Below, piece by piece: positions 44,681 through 53,762 of a stretch of 64,000 nucleotides of DNA (position 1 is its first letter; each line of letters opens with the position of its first letter). A program made the position numbers and the translations under genes. Where the stretch lies: assembly GCF_001028625.1 (NCBI RefSeq), contig NZ_CP011805.1, positions 744,001-808,000 of the forward strand. Reading direction: 5' to 3'. Below the pieces are notes generated by a model. It made no database searches, had not been told where the DNA came from, and saw only the letters and a program-made list of their open reading frames with translations. The DNA is from Pelagerythrobacter marensis. Lineage in GTDB: Bacteria; Pseudomonadota; Alphaproteobacteria; Sphingomonadales; Sphingomonadaceae.

Positions 44681-45879
44681 TCGGCGGCTCGCGCCTCTGC
44701 CATGTCGCCTGGCATATCATCGATATGGGTCATATTCAGCTTGCCGCCCTTCACGGCGAAGGCCAGCTTGCCTTCGACCAGTTCCAGAGCATCGCGACCG
44801 AACACTTCGAAACGCCATCCTTCGAGGATCGGCAGCTTGCGTACCCCGGCGGCGAGCGCTTCCATCTCGTCCGAACGGGTCAGCAGGCGCGCGGCCACGT
44901 CGATTTCGCGCGTGCGGATCTTGAGCAGGAGCTTGAGCAGATCGGCCACCAGTGCGCCCTCCTTGCCCAGGGGCGCGCCCCGCTTCGGCTTGTCCGGCAT
45001 TTCGTCGGCCGGAAGCGGTTCGGCCTTTTCCAGGACCTTCAGCAGCCGCTTCCCGATGTCATTGTCTTTCCACGCATTCGACAGGCCGCGGACTTTGACC
45101 AGATCGCTTTGCTTCTTCGGCGGATGGCTGGCGATATCCGCCAGCGTTTCATCGCGCATGATGCGCCCGCGCGGAATGTTCTTGTGCTGCGCTTCGCCCT
45201 CGCGCCACGCGGCGAGAGCCTTGAGACGGCCAAGGACCGCCGGATTACGCCCGGCCTGGCGAATGCGGCGCCATGCATCGCCGGCATCGTTGCGATAGTT
45301 CGCCGGGTCGGCCAGCTTCTCCATCTCGGCATCGAGCCATTCGCCGCGACCGGTCTTGATCAGCTTGCGCAGGATCTTGGGGAAGATCTTCGACAAATGC
45401 GTCACGTCGCCAATCGCATATTCGATCTGGCGCGCGGTCAGCGGGCGGCGGCTCCAGTCGGTGAAACGGGCACCCTTGTCGACGGTAATGCCCAGCCACG
45501 CCTCGACCAGATTGGCATAGCCGATCTGCTCCGACTGACTGATTGCCATCATTGCGATCTGCGTATCGAAGATCGGATGCGGCGTCTTGCCGGTGAGGTT
45601 GTAGATGATCTCCACATCCTGCCCGCCGGCGTGGAAAACCTTCAGCACGTCTTCGTTGTCGCACATCAGATCGAGAAGGGGGGCCAGATCGATCCCGTCG
45701 GCGAGCGGGTCGACTGCTGCTGCCTCTTCCTCGTTCGCGATCTGCACCAGGCACAATTCCGGCCAGTAGGTATTTTCGCGCATGAACTCGGTATCGACGG
45801 AAACGAAGTCGGATTTCGCCAGGCGCTCGCACAGTTCGGCGAGCTCGTCGGTGGTGGTAATCAGGTCATGTATCTTCAT
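44677..45879 (-). CDS. rnd: ribonuclease D
   Basis: 3'-5' exoribonuclease for tRNA maturation. The 400 residues have the DEDDy set: VSVDTEFMRENTYWPELCLV (Asp, Glu), VFHAGGQDVEIIYNLTG (Asp) and QIEYAIGDVTHLSKIFPKI (Tyr, Asp). An HRDC domain (around residues 215-290) and a second helical C-terminal region follow. Divergent from aspS with 155 bp between. Confidence 0.95.
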   Translation of the reverse strand: MKIHDLITTTDELAELCERLAKSDFVSVDTEFMRENTYWPELCLVQIANEEEAAAVDPLADGIDLAPLLDLMCDNEDVLKVFHAGGQDVEIIYNLTGKTPHPIFDTQIAMMAISQSEQIGYANLVEAWLGITVDKGARFTDWSRRPLTARQIEYAIGDVTHLSKIFPKILRKLIKTGRGEWLDAEMEKLADPANYRNDAGDAWRRIRQAGRNPAVLGRLKALAAWREGEAQHKNIPRGRIMRDETLADIASHPPKKQSDLVKVRGLSNAWKDNDIGKRLLKVLEKAEPLPADEMPDKPKRGAPLGKEGALVADLLKLLLKIRTREIDVAARLLTRSDEMEALAAGVRKLPILEGWRFEVFGRDALELVEGKLAFAVKGGKLNMTHIDDMPGDMAEARAAE

Positions 45880-46034
45880 AGGTCTTTTCTGTCGTCGGGC
45901 GGAGTACCGCCGCTCGGCCTGCCCGGTGCCTTGACAAAGCTCCGTCCTTGCCCTGTTAGCGCGCGCGATATGCGCAGTGCGCCGTTCGCTGGCGCGCCCT
46001 TAGCGCCATAGCTCCGAAAATGGAAAGATTTTAG

Positions 46035-47855
46035 ATGCACGCCTATCGAACCCACAACTGCGCACAGCTGACCAAGGCGAACGTTGGCGACACGGTTCGC
46101 CTGTCGGGCTGGATCCATCGCAAACGCGATCACGGCGGCGTTCTGTTCGTCGATCTTCGCGATCATTACGGAATGACGCAGATCGTCGCTGATGAAGATA
46201 GCGAGGCGCTGCCCGTTCTCGAAGCGCTCAAGCTGGAATCGGTCGTAACGATCGACGGTACCGTGAAGGCGCGGGGCGAAGGCACGGTGAATGCCAACCT
46301 GCCGACTGGCGAGATCGAAGTGTTCGCCCGCGGCGTCAGCGTTCAGAGCCGGGCGGAAGAGCTGCCCCTGCCGGTGGCGGGCGAACAGGATTATCCCGAG
46401 GACATTCGCCTGAAATACCGCTTCGTCGATCTGCGGCGCGAGACGATGCATCGCAACATCATGCTGCGCAGCCAGGTGATCACCTCGATCAGGCGCCGCA
46501 TGACCGACCAGGGTTTTACCGAGTTCCAGACGCCGATCCTGGGCGCTTCCAGTCCCGAAGGCGCGCGCGACTACCTCGTACCCAGCCGGCTGCACCCCGG
46601 ACGCTTCTACGCGCTTCCCCAGGCGCCGCAGATGTTCAAGCAGCTGCTGATGGTTGCCGGCTTCGATCGCTATTTCCAGATCGCGCCCTGTTTCCGCGAC
46701 GAGGACCTTCGTGCCGATCGCAGCCCGGAGTTCTACCAGCTCGATTTCGAAATGAGCTTCGTTACGCAGGAAGATGTCTTCCAGGCGATCGAGCCGGTGC
46801 TCGCCGGGGTGTTCGAAGAGTTCGCGAATGGAAAAACGGTGACGCCGGCGGGCGAGTTCCCCCGCATTCCTTACGCCGAAGCCATCCTGAAGTACGGAAC
46901 CGACAAGCCGGATCTGCGCAACCCGCTGATCATCAGCGATGTGACCGATCACTTCGCGGCGTCCGGCTTCGGCCTGTTCGAGAAGATCGTCGGCAGCGGC
47001 GGGCGCGTGCGCGTGGTCCCCGCGCCGAACACGCATGAAAAGAGCCGGAAGTTCTTCGACGAGATGAACGACTGGGCGCGCCGCGAAGGCTTCGCCGGGC
47101 TCGGCTACGTGACCCGCAAGGGCGGCGAGTTCGGCGGTCCGATCGCCAAAAACCACGGGACCGAGGGCATGGAAAAACTCTATGCCGAACTCGGTCTCGG
47201 TGAAAACGACGGACTGTTCTTCGCCGCGGGCAAGGAAAAGGACGCGGCCAAGCTGGCCGGTGCCGCCCGCACCCGCGTGGGTGAAGAACTGGGCCTGATC
47301 GAACAGGGATGCTTCAAGTTCTGCTGGATCGTCGATTTCCCGATGTTCGAGTACGACGAGGATCAGAAGAAGGTCGATTTCAGCCACAACCCGTTCTCGA
47401 TGCCGCAAGGCGAGATGGAGGCGCTGGAAACGATGGACCCGCTGGAGATCAAAGCCTGGCAGTACGACATCGTCTGCAACGGATACGAACTGTCGAGCGG
47501 CGCGATCCGGAACCATCGTCCCGATATCATGTACAAGGCGTTCGAAATCGCCGGGTACACGCGCGAGGATGTCGACGCGAACTTCTCCGGCATGATCGAG
47601 GCGTTCAAGCTCGGTGCACCGCCGCACGGCGGCTCGGCACCGGGGATCGATCGGATCGTGATGCTGCTGGCAGATGAGCCCAATATCCGCGAGGTGATCG
47701 CCTTCCCGCTGAACCAGCGTGCGCAGGATCTGATGATGGGCGCCCCATCGCTCGTCAGCCCGCGCCAGCTGCGCGACGTGCATATCCGCACGCTGGAAGC
47801 ACCCAAGCCCGAAGGGGCGGATACGACGCGCGTGGATCGGGCAGGGGATTCCTGA
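46035..47855 (+). CDS. aspS: aspartyl-tRNA synthetase
   Basis: Charges tRNA-Asp. The 606 residues give the bacterial layout: OB-fold anticodon domain (VRLSGWIHRKRDHGGVLFVD), class II motif 2 (YFQIAPCFRDEDLRADRSPE), the bacterial GAD insertion and motif 3 (GSAPGIDRIVMLLADEPNIR). Alphaproteobacteria often lack asparaginyl-tRNA synthetase and use a non-discriminating enzyme with GatCAB; which type this is cannot be decided here. Confidence 0.97.
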   Translation: MHAYRTHNCAQLTKANVGDTVRLSGWIHRKRDHGGVLFVDLRDHYGMTQIVADEDSEALPVLEALKLESVVTIDGTVKARGEGTVNANLPTGEIEVFARGVSVQSRAEELPLPVAGEQDYPEDIRLKYRFVDLRRETMHRNIMLRSQVITSIRRRMTDQGFTEFQTPILGASSPEGARDYLVPSRLHPGRFYALPQAPQMFKQLLMVAGFDRYFQIAPCFRDEDLRADRSPEFYQLDFEMSFVTQEDVFQAIEPVLAGVFEEFANGKTVTPAGEFPRIPYAEAILKYGTDKPDLRNPLIISDVTDHFAASGFGLFEKIVGSGGRVRVVPAPNTHEKSRKFFDEMNDWARREGFAGLGYVTRKGGEFGGPIAKNHGTEGMEKLYAELGLGENDGLFFAAGKEKDAAKLAGAARTRVGEELGLIEQGCFKFCWIVDFPMFEYDEDQKKVDFSHNPFSMPQGEMEALETMDPLEIKAWQYDIVCNGYELSSGAIRNHRPDIMYKAFEIAGYTREDVDANFSGMIEAFKLGAPPHGGSAPGIDRIVMLLADEPNIREVIAFPLNQRAQDLMMGAPSLVSPRQLRDVHIRTLEAPKPEGADTTRVDRAGDS

Positions 47856-47945
47856 TCGTGATTTCGGGGGGGCGGAACTTTCCAACCTGCCTGATGGGGC
47901 GGGCCCTGACGGGCGATCACCGGCGATAGCGTCGGGGCATTCTGC

Positions 47946-48563
47946 ATGAAGGGGGGATTGCTCGCAATTATCATGGGGTCGCAAGCACTCGTCAGGGTGC
48001 GGCGGCCTGTCGTTGGCATTGCCCTCGCCATAATCGTCGCCGCGGTGTTTGCAGGCGGCGTGGCGCCCGAAGCGGCCGCCGCACCGCGGACTGAGGTGGG
48101 CCTTCCGCTCGCCAACGAAGCGAATCCCTACGAACAGCCGGTGGCAAGAATGGTGACGCTTCTGGCAAGCTTCACCCATTGGCCGGATCGACCCGAAACG
48201 CTACGTTTGTGTCTGGTGCAGCCGACCGATCATGCCGGGGGGCTGACCTCCGTGGAGTTTGCGCGCGAAACGGGTATTCTCGCGACATCGGTCACCCCGC
48301 GGAACGTCGGTGCGATGAATTGTCAGATCGTCTATGTCGGACGTATGTCGATTGTGGAGCAGCGCGCCGTGACCGACGCCTTTCGCGACCGTCCCGCACT
48401 GACTGTGGCAGAGAATGACCCCGCCTGTCGTAGCCACGCGATGATCTGCCTGCTGTTCGAGGCGGATTCGCTGTCCTTCCGGTTGAACATCGATGCCGTC
48501 TCGCGATCCCGCGTCAGGATCGATCCGCGGGTTCTGCGCATGGGCATGGGGGCATCGCAATGA
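47946..48563 (+). CDS. yfiR: YfiR-family periplasmic repressor of a diguanylate cyclase
   Basis: A 205-residue exported protein of the YfiR/DUF4154 type. After a signal sequence ending near EAAAA come MVTLLASFTHWPDR, LRLCLVQPTDH, GAMNCQIVYVGRMS and DPACRSHAMICLLFE. The four Cys match those of Pseudomonas YfiR, and the last two are seven residues apart, as in its stabilising disulfide. YfiR binds the periplasmic part of YfiN and silences it. The stop overlaps the next gene (ATGA). Confidence 0.85.
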   Translation: MKGGLLAIIMGSQALVRVRRPVVGIALAIIVAAVFAGGVAPEAAAAPRTEVGLPLANEANPYEQPVARMVTLLASFTHWPDRPETLRLCLVQPTDHAGGLTSVEFARETGILATSVTPRNVGAMNCQIVYVGRMSIVEQRAVTDAFRDRPALTVAENDPACRSHAMICLLFEADSLSFRLNIDAVSRSRVRIDPRVLRMGMGASQ

Positions 48564-49798
48564 GCGCCGCCGATCGCGCCCCGACCGAGGGCCTGCCCTT
48601 GCGCAAGATGCTGGCGAGGGGGCATTTCCGCCTGGTCATCCTGGCGGTCTTGCTTGCCGCAGTGACCTTGACCGTCAGCGGCGTCATGCTGATTCGCAGC
48701 CACTCCGCTGCCAACGCGGTCCTTACGGCGCGCACCGTCAGCTACGCGGTCGAACCGGCCGTTCTGTTCGACGACGCAGGCGCGATAAGCGATGCGATCG
48801 AGACGATCGGTAATATCGGCGGCGCGGACCGCATCGTCGTCACCGACGCGCGCGGCAATCCGCTGGCGGACTGGGAAACCGATCATGACGGTCTCACCGG
48901 CTCGGTGGAAGCGCTTGTTTCCGGGGCACTCCGCGGGCCGGCCGTGGTCGTTCCGGTCGCAAGCGGGGGGCGGGAGATCGGATCGGTGACCGTGCACGGC
49001 AGCCTCGCCGATATGCTGCATTATGCAACGACCGGTTTCATCATCGCGCTGTGCTGCCTCGGCCTGACGATCATTGCCACACGCGTACTTGCCCGGCGGC
49101 TGGAGGAAGCGGTCGTCGCTCCGCTGGAACATGTTGGCGAGATCGCCCATGCCGTTCGCGCCGATCGTACGTTCGGGCGTCGCGTTACTGTGTCGGGAAT
49201 TGCGGAGATCGACCGTTTCGCCCGAGATTTCAATGCATTGCTGGCTGAACTGCAAAGCTGGCACGAGGCGTTGTTGTCTGAAAATGTCGAACTCGCGCGA
49301 CGGGCGGAGCACGACGCGCTGACCGGGCTGGCCGGGCGGCGGCGGTTCGAACGCGATAGCCGGCATATTATCGAACGGGCCCGATCGGAGGGGACCTCGT
49401 TTGCGGTCCTCTATCTCGATTGCAACGATTTCAAGGCCATCAACGACGATTTCGGCCACGACGTCGGCGACATGGTTCTGTGCGCGATTGCCGATCGTTT
49501 GCAGAACAGCGTTGGCGATTGCGGGCACATATATCGGTTCGGCGGCGACGAGTTCGCGGTGGTTCTGCCCCAGACCGGCGAGGAGACTTTCGTCAGCGAC
49601 ATTTGCGACAGCATCCGCGACGCGATGGCCGAACCTTTCACCCTGGCCTTGCGCAAGGAACGGCAGCTCAGCGTGAGCCTGGGGCGTGCGGTCTATCCGC
49701 GAGATGGCGACAACTGGCGCGAACTGCTGCGCGTGGCCGACAAACGCATGTATCAGGAGAAGAAGAATGTTCCGAGCGAACCGGTTGATGCGAGCTAG
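48560..49798 (+). CDS. yfiN: YfiN/DgcN-type membrane diguanylate cyclase
   Basis: A 412-residue inner-membrane enzyme: N-terminal helix, periplasmic PAS-like CHASE8-type sensor (about residues 45-150), second helix, HAMP linker (ARRLEEAVVAPLEHVGEIAH) and GGDEF domain with intact YRFGGDEFAVVLPQ. It should make c-di-GMP when YfiR is released. There is no RxxD product-inhibition site before GGDEF. Coupled to yfiR, and the yfiB start lies inside its last codons. Confidence 0.88.
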   Translation: MSAADRAPTEGLPLRKMLARGHFRLVILAVLLAAVTLTVSGVMLIRSHSAANAVLTARTVSYAVEPAVLFDDAGAISDAIETIGNIGGADRIVVTDARGNPLADWETDHDGLTGSVEALVSGALRGPAVVVPVASGGREIGSVTVHGSLADMLHYATTGFIIALCCLGLTIIATRVLARRLEEAVVAPLEHVGEIAHAVRADRTFGRRVTVSGIAEIDRFARDFNALLAELQSWHEALLSENVELARRAEHDALTGLAGRRRFERDSRHIIERARSEGTSFAVLYLDCNDFKAINDDFGHDVGDMVLCAIADRLQNSVGDCGHIYRFGGDEFAVVLPQTGEETFVSDICDSIRDAMAEPFTLALRKERQLSVSLGRAVYPRDGDNWRELLRVADKRMYQEKKNVPSEPVDAS

Positions 49799-50300
49799 TT
49801 TCCTTCGACTGCGCGTCTTGATCGTCGCTGTCGGCCTGGGCCTGGTCGCGGCCTGCCAAACCGTGCCCGCCCAGCCTGATTTCACACCCGAACAGGTGGC
49901 CGCGCTGGAAAAGGCCGGGTTCTCTCGCGAAGACGGCAACTATCTGCTGGGTATTCCTGATCGACTGCTGTTCGAATTCGACAGCTCCGAATTGTTGGCG
50001 GAACGGCGGGCGGCGTTGAGGGAGATGGCGACGGCGCTGTCGGATGTCGGCATTCTCGGAGCCCGGATCGAAGGACATACCGATTCTGTCGGAGCCGAAG
50101 ACTACAATCAGGAACTGTCCTATCGACGGGCCGAAACTGTCATGCGGGCGCTCGCATCCGGTGGGATGGATGCTGGCGCCATGCAGGTTCTCGGGATGGG
50201 GGAAACCGATCCCATCGATACCAACGAAACGGAAGCGGGCCGCAGCCAGAACCGCAGGGTTGTTATCATAGTCACCCCCACTGCCGTGCTTCCTGTGTGA
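49767..50300 (+). CDS. yfiB: YfiB-type OmpA-like lipoprotein
   Basis: Outer-membrane lipoprotein expected to sequester YfiR and so activate YfiN. The 177 residues have a lipobox (GLVAACQTV, Cys at about residue 30). An OmpA peptidoglycan-binding domain follows (LLFEFDSSELLAERRAALRE, IEGHTDSVGAEDYNQELSYR, QVLGMGETDPI, SQNRRVVIIV). ATG 49767 has AGGAGAAG upstream and overlaps yfiN by 32 bases; 49788 is an alternative. Confidence 0.88.
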   Translation: MFRANRLMRASFLRLRVLIVAVGLGLVAACQTVPAQPDFTPEQVAALEKAGFSREDGNYLLGIPDRLLFEFDSSELLAERRAALREMATALSDVGILGARIEGHTDSVGAEDYNQELSYRRAETVMRALASGGMDAGAMQVLGMGETDPIDTNETEAGRSQNRRVVIIVTPTAVLPV

Positions 50301-50304
50301 AAGA

Positions 50305-50335
50305 ATGCAAAAGCGGCCTGCCCACGCGTTTGCAT
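50305..50335. other. inverted repeat between yfiB and acpP
   Basis: ATGCAAA (50305-50311) is mirrored by TTTGCAT (50329-50335); the stem continues with GCG/CGC after one A-G mismatch, around a nine-base loop. No T-tract follows, so it may be an operator or a weak terminator. Confidence 0.3.
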
Positions 50336-50411
50336 GTCAGGCACTTGCCAGCGGGGCCGGCGTTCATTAGGGCGAAAGCCAATTCCTAACCCCAATCCAA
50401 GAGGGCATAAC

Positions 50412-50648
50412 ATGAGCGATACCGCCGACCGCGTGCAGAAGATCGTTGTCGAGCATCTGGGCGTCGAAGCCGACAAGGTCACGCAGGATGCGAGCTTCAT
50501 CGATGACCTGGGCGCTGACAGCCTCGACATCGTCGAGCTGGTAATGGCATTCGAAGAAGAATTCGGGGTCGAGATCCCGGACGATGCGGCCGAAAAGATC
50601 ACCACTGTCGGCGACGCGACGAAGTACATCGAAGAACACAAAGGCTAA
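50412..50648 (+). CDS. acpP: acyl carrier protein
   Basis: Carries growing acyl chains on a phosphopantetheine arm. The 78 residues have the modification site FIDDLGADSLDIVELVMAFE (Ser of DSL) and the acidic helix II. The start at ATG 50412 follows AAGAGGG. The usual upstream partners fabD and fabG are not present; fabF follows after 171 bp. Confidence 0.98.
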   Translation: MSDTADRVQKIVVEHLGVEADKVTQDASFIDDLGADSLDIVELVMAFEEEFGVEIPDDAAEKITTVGDATKYIEEHKG

Positions 50649-50819
50649 GCCGGCGGAAGGCCGCTTCCGTTCGCCTGATTCCTGCCCCGCAGCCGCGCAG
50701 GCAGGGAACGAGCGAAGGGAAGGGGCAGTTTCCGCATAGCCGGGAACGAGCAGGCTCAGCCCGGACGGGTTGGGCCTGTTGTTCTATCTGGCGGATTTAT
50801 CGGATATTCGGAGATACAG

Positions 50820-52079
50820 ATGCGCCGTGTGGTCGTTACTGGATTGGGTCTTGTCACCCCGCTTGGCGGTGATGTCGAAACCACCTGGGCCAACCTGATC
50901 GAGGGCAAGAGCGGGGCGGGAACCATCACCCGTTTCGATGCGAGCAACCAGAAGTGCACCATCGCCTGCGAGGTGAAGCCCAAGGATCACGCATGGGGTT
51001 TCGACCCCGACAAGCGTGTCGATCACAAGGTGCAGCGCCAGGTCGATCCCTTCATCGTCTATGGTATCGATGCCGCTGGTCAGGCGCTGGAAGATGCCGG
51101 TCTTGTCGAGATGGACGACGATCTGAAGCTGCGCACGGGCGTTTCGATTGGTTCGGGGATCGGCGGATTGCCGGGAATCGAAAGCGAATCGATCGTCCTG
51201 CACGAACGCGGACCTGGCCGGGTCTCCCCTCATTTTGTCCACGGTCGGCTGATCAACCTCATCAGTGGCCAGGTGTCGATCAAGTACGGGCTGATGGGCC
51301 CCAACCACGCCGTAGTTACTGCCTGCTCCACCGGCGCTCATTCGATCGGCGATGCCGCGCGGATGATCCGCGATGGCGATGCCGACGTGATGTTGGCGGG
51401 CGGTGCGGAATCGACCATCAACCCCCTCGGCGTTGCCGGCTTCGCGCAGGCGCGTGCTCTCAATATGAGCATGAACGACAACCCGGAGAAGGCGAGCCGC
51501 CCTTACGACCGTGATCGCGATGGTTTCGTTATGGGCGAGGGGGCCGGCGTGGTCGTGCTCGAAGAATACGAACATGCCAAGGCACGCGGCGCGAAAATTT
51601 ATGCCGAAGTGGTCGGATACGGTCTTTCGGGTGACGCCTACCACGTGACCGCGCCCCATCCCGAAGGGAAGGGCGCCGAACTGGCCATGCGCATGGCGAT
51701 CAAGAAGGCGGGGCTGGGCGAAGGCGACATCGATTATGTCAATGCCCACGGAACGTCCACGATGGCCGATACGATTGAACTCGGCGCGGTGAAGCGCGTT
51801 CTGGGGGATGATCTTGGCGGTGCCTCGATGTCGAGCACGAAATCGGCCATTGGTCACCTTCTGGGCGGCGCCGGTGCGGTGGAGAGCATTTTCTGTATCC
51901 TTGCGATCCGCGATCAGATCGTCCCGCCGACGCTCAATCTAGACAACCCGGACGAGGGCACCGAAGGCGTCGACCTGGTCCCCCACAACGCAAAGAAGCG
52001 TGAAGTTTCTGCCGTGCTGAACAACAGTTTCGGTTTCGGCGGTACCAACGCCAGCCTGGTGATGAAGAAGGTCGACTGA
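50820..52079 (+). CDS. fabF: beta-ketoacyl-ACP synthase II
   Basis: Elongating condensing enzyme of type II fatty acid synthesis. The 419 residues have VVTGLGLVTPLGGDVETTW, the catalytic Cys in AVVTACSTGAHSIGDA, the two His in VNAHGTSTMADTIELGAV and KSAIGHLLGGAGAVES, and NNSFGFGGTNASLV. It is followed directly by mltG (one-base gap), a common fabF-mltG arrangement. Confidence 0.97.
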   Translation: MRRVVVTGLGLVTPLGGDVETTWANLIEGKSGAGTITRFDASNQKCTIACEVKPKDHAWGFDPDKRVDHKVQRQVDPFIVYGIDAAGQALEDAGLVEMDDDLKLRTGVSIGSGIGGLPGIESESIVLHERGPGRVSPHFVHGRLINLISGQVSIKYGLMGPNHAVVTACSTGAHSIGDAARMIRDGDADVMLAGGAESTINPLGVAGFAQARALNMSMNDNPEKASRPYDRDRDGFVMGEGAGVVVLEEYEHAKARGAKIYAEVVGYGLSGDAYHVTAPHPEGKGAELAMRMAIKKAGLGEGDIDYVNAHGTSTMADTIELGAVKRVLGDDLGGASMSSTKSAIGHLLGGAGAVESIFCILAIRDQIVPPTLNLDNPDEGTEGVDLVPHNAKKREVSAVLNNSFGFGGTNASLVMKKVD

Positions 52080-52080
52080 C

Positions 52081-53052
52081 ATGCGGCGCAAGGGCTGCCT
52101 GGCCATCGCGGTGCTTGGCGCCCTTGCGCTGTTGGCTGCCGTGTTCGGGGCCAGGTTCGCCTTCGGCAATGCTCAGGTGGAGGAGGAAACGGCGTTTATC
52201 GTTCCCTCCGGCTCGACGCTGACCGCTGTCGCGCACAAGCTGGAAAACGAGGGCCTGATCACTTCGGCGGACGGGTTTCTCCTCCGAGCGAAGCTGTTTG
52301 GCGGGTCCGATCCAATCCAGGCGGGGGAATTCCTGCTGCCGGCCGGTATCGGAATGGGCGGCATTCTCGATACTTTCCAGCAAGGCGACGTAATCCGGCG
52401 CTTCATCACCATTCCCGAGGGCACCCCCTCGATATTGATCCATGAAAGGCTGATAGCGGAACCGCTTCTGACCGGAGAGATCCCGGTACCGGAAGAAGGG
52501 TCGGTGCTGCCCGACACCTACGATTTCGAGCGGGGGGAAGCACGCACCGCGGTGCTGGCGCGAATGCAGGCCGCCATGCGTAACTATCTGGCCGAGGCCT
52601 GGCCCCGCAGAGGCCCTGATATTGCGGTCGACACCGTGGAAGAGGCGGTGACGCTGGCTTCGATCGTGGAGAAGGAAACCGCGCTCCCCAGCGAACGCAG
52701 GATGGTCGCGGGCCTTTATTCGAACCGGTTGAAGCAGGGCATGTACCTTCAGGCGGACCCGACGATCATATATCCGATAACCCGTGGGAGGCCGCTGGGC
52801 CGCAGAATCCGCCAGTCGGAGATCGCGGCGGTCAACGACTACAACACCTATGCCATGGCCGGGCTGCCGAAAGGCCCGATCACCAATCCCGGCCGCGAAA
52901 GCATTGCAGCCGTACTCGATCCGGCGACGACCGACGCGCTTTATATGGTGGCGGATGGCACCGGCGGGCACGAGTTCAACGCCGACTACGCCGCGCATCA
53001 GGATGCGGTGGACAAGTGGTTCGATCTTCGCCGGAAACGCGGGGAAATGTGA
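52081..53052 (+). CDS. mltG: endolytic murein transglycosylase MltG
   Basis: Cuts nascent glycan strands and so sets their length. The 323 residues have one N-terminal membrane helix, a LysM-like region (FIVPSGSTLTAVAHKLENEG) and the YceG core with catalytic Glu in TLASIVEKETALPSER. LQADPTIIYPITRGR and YNTYAMAGLPKGPITNPG follow. The stop overlaps the next gene (GTGA). Confidence 0.95.
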   Translation: MRRKGCLAIAVLGALALLAAVFGARFAFGNAQVEEETAFIVPSGSTLTAVAHKLENEGLITSADGFLLRAKLFGGSDPIQAGEFLLPAGIGMGGILDTFQQGDVIRRFITIPEGTPSILIHERLIAEPLLTGEIPVPEEGSVLPDTYDFERGEARTAVLARMQAAMRNYLAEAWPRRGPDIAVDTVEEAVTLASIVEKETALPSERRMVAGLYSNRLKQGMYLQADPTIIYPITRGRPLGRRIRQSEIAAVNDYNTYAMAGLPKGPITNPGRESIAAVLDPATTDALYMVADGTGGHEFNADYAAHQDAVDKWFDLRRKRGEM

Positions 53053-53588
53053 CCGGGGCGCTGATCGTGACGGCCGAGCTGCCGCCCGATCTTCACCGTT
53101 GGGCGACCCGGCTGCGCAGCACACATTATCCGCCGGATCGCAACGTGCTGGAAGCACACGTCACGCTGTTCCATGCGCTGCCCCCGGGCGCCGAAGCCGA
53201 GATGAGCGGACGCCTCGCCAGCATGACGGCGGAATACGCACCGGTTCCGGCACTTCTGGACGGTATTATGTCTTTGGGCGGGGGGACAGCGCTACGCCTG
53301 GTCAGCCCCGGTATGCTCATGCTGCGCCGCCAGCTTGCGGAGGAACTGCACGGTCTGCTGTCTGCTCAGGATCAGGCGGAGCCGAGGTTGCACATCACGG
53401 TCCAGAACAAGGTTTCGAACCGCGTGGCAAAGGAATTGCAGATGGCGCTGATGGCCCAGATCGAACCGCGCGAATTCCGCTTTACCGGCCTTGCCATGCA
53501 CCGATATCGCGGTGGTCCGTGGGATCTGGTGCGGCGATGGCCGTTCCGGGGAAAAAGCGAGGTTGACCGGGCCTCAAGCCGGCCCTAA
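53049..53588 (+). CDS. 2H phosphoesterase (2'-5' RNA ligase family)
   Basis: A 179-residue protein with the two His-x-Thr/Val motifs of the 2H superfamily: EAHVTLFHALPPG and PRLHITVQNKVSN. Such proteins hydrolyse or form 2',5'-linked or cyclic phosphodiesters; substrate unknown. GTG start at 53049 overlaps the mltG stop, giving mltG-coupled translation. Confidence 0.85.
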   Translation: MTGALIVTAELPPDLHRWATRLRSTHYPPDRNVLEAHVTLFHALPPGAEAEMSGRLASMTAEYAPVPALLDGIMSLGGGTALRLVSPGMLMLRRQLAEELHGLLSAQDQAEPRLHITVQNKVSNRVAKELQMALMAQIEPREFRFTGLAMHRYRGGPWDLVRRWPFRGKSEVDRASSRP

Positions 53589-53655
53589 ATGCGCCGCCTG
53601 TCCTTGCTTCGGCAAGGGCACGCCGAGCTCGCTTCGCGATCGGCAATGCCCATGG

Positions 53656-53732
53656 GGCGGAGTAGCTCAGGTGGTTAGAGCAGCGGAATCATAATCCGCG
53701 TGTCGGGGGTTCAAGTCCCTCCTCCGCTACCA
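53656..53732 (+). tRNA. tRNA-Met (CAT), CCA encoded
   Basis: Cloverleaf: acceptor GGCGGAG (53656-53662) with CTCCGCT (53722-53728), anticodon stem GCGGA/TCCGC around ATCATAA (CAT at 53690-53692), T-stem GGGGG/CCCTC with TTCAAGT, A73, CCA at 53730-53732. It lacks the initiator's mismatched first pair, so it is elongator Met; an Ile2 (lysidine) reading is possible but less likely. Confidence 0.94.
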
Positions 53733-53762
53733 TAACGCATTGATAGCCACTGCGCACCGCGT

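Noticed and set aside
45876..48179. 767-codon reverse-strand open frame opposite aspS
   Set aside because: Shadow of aspS; repetitive His/Arg/Val composition and no recognisable domains.
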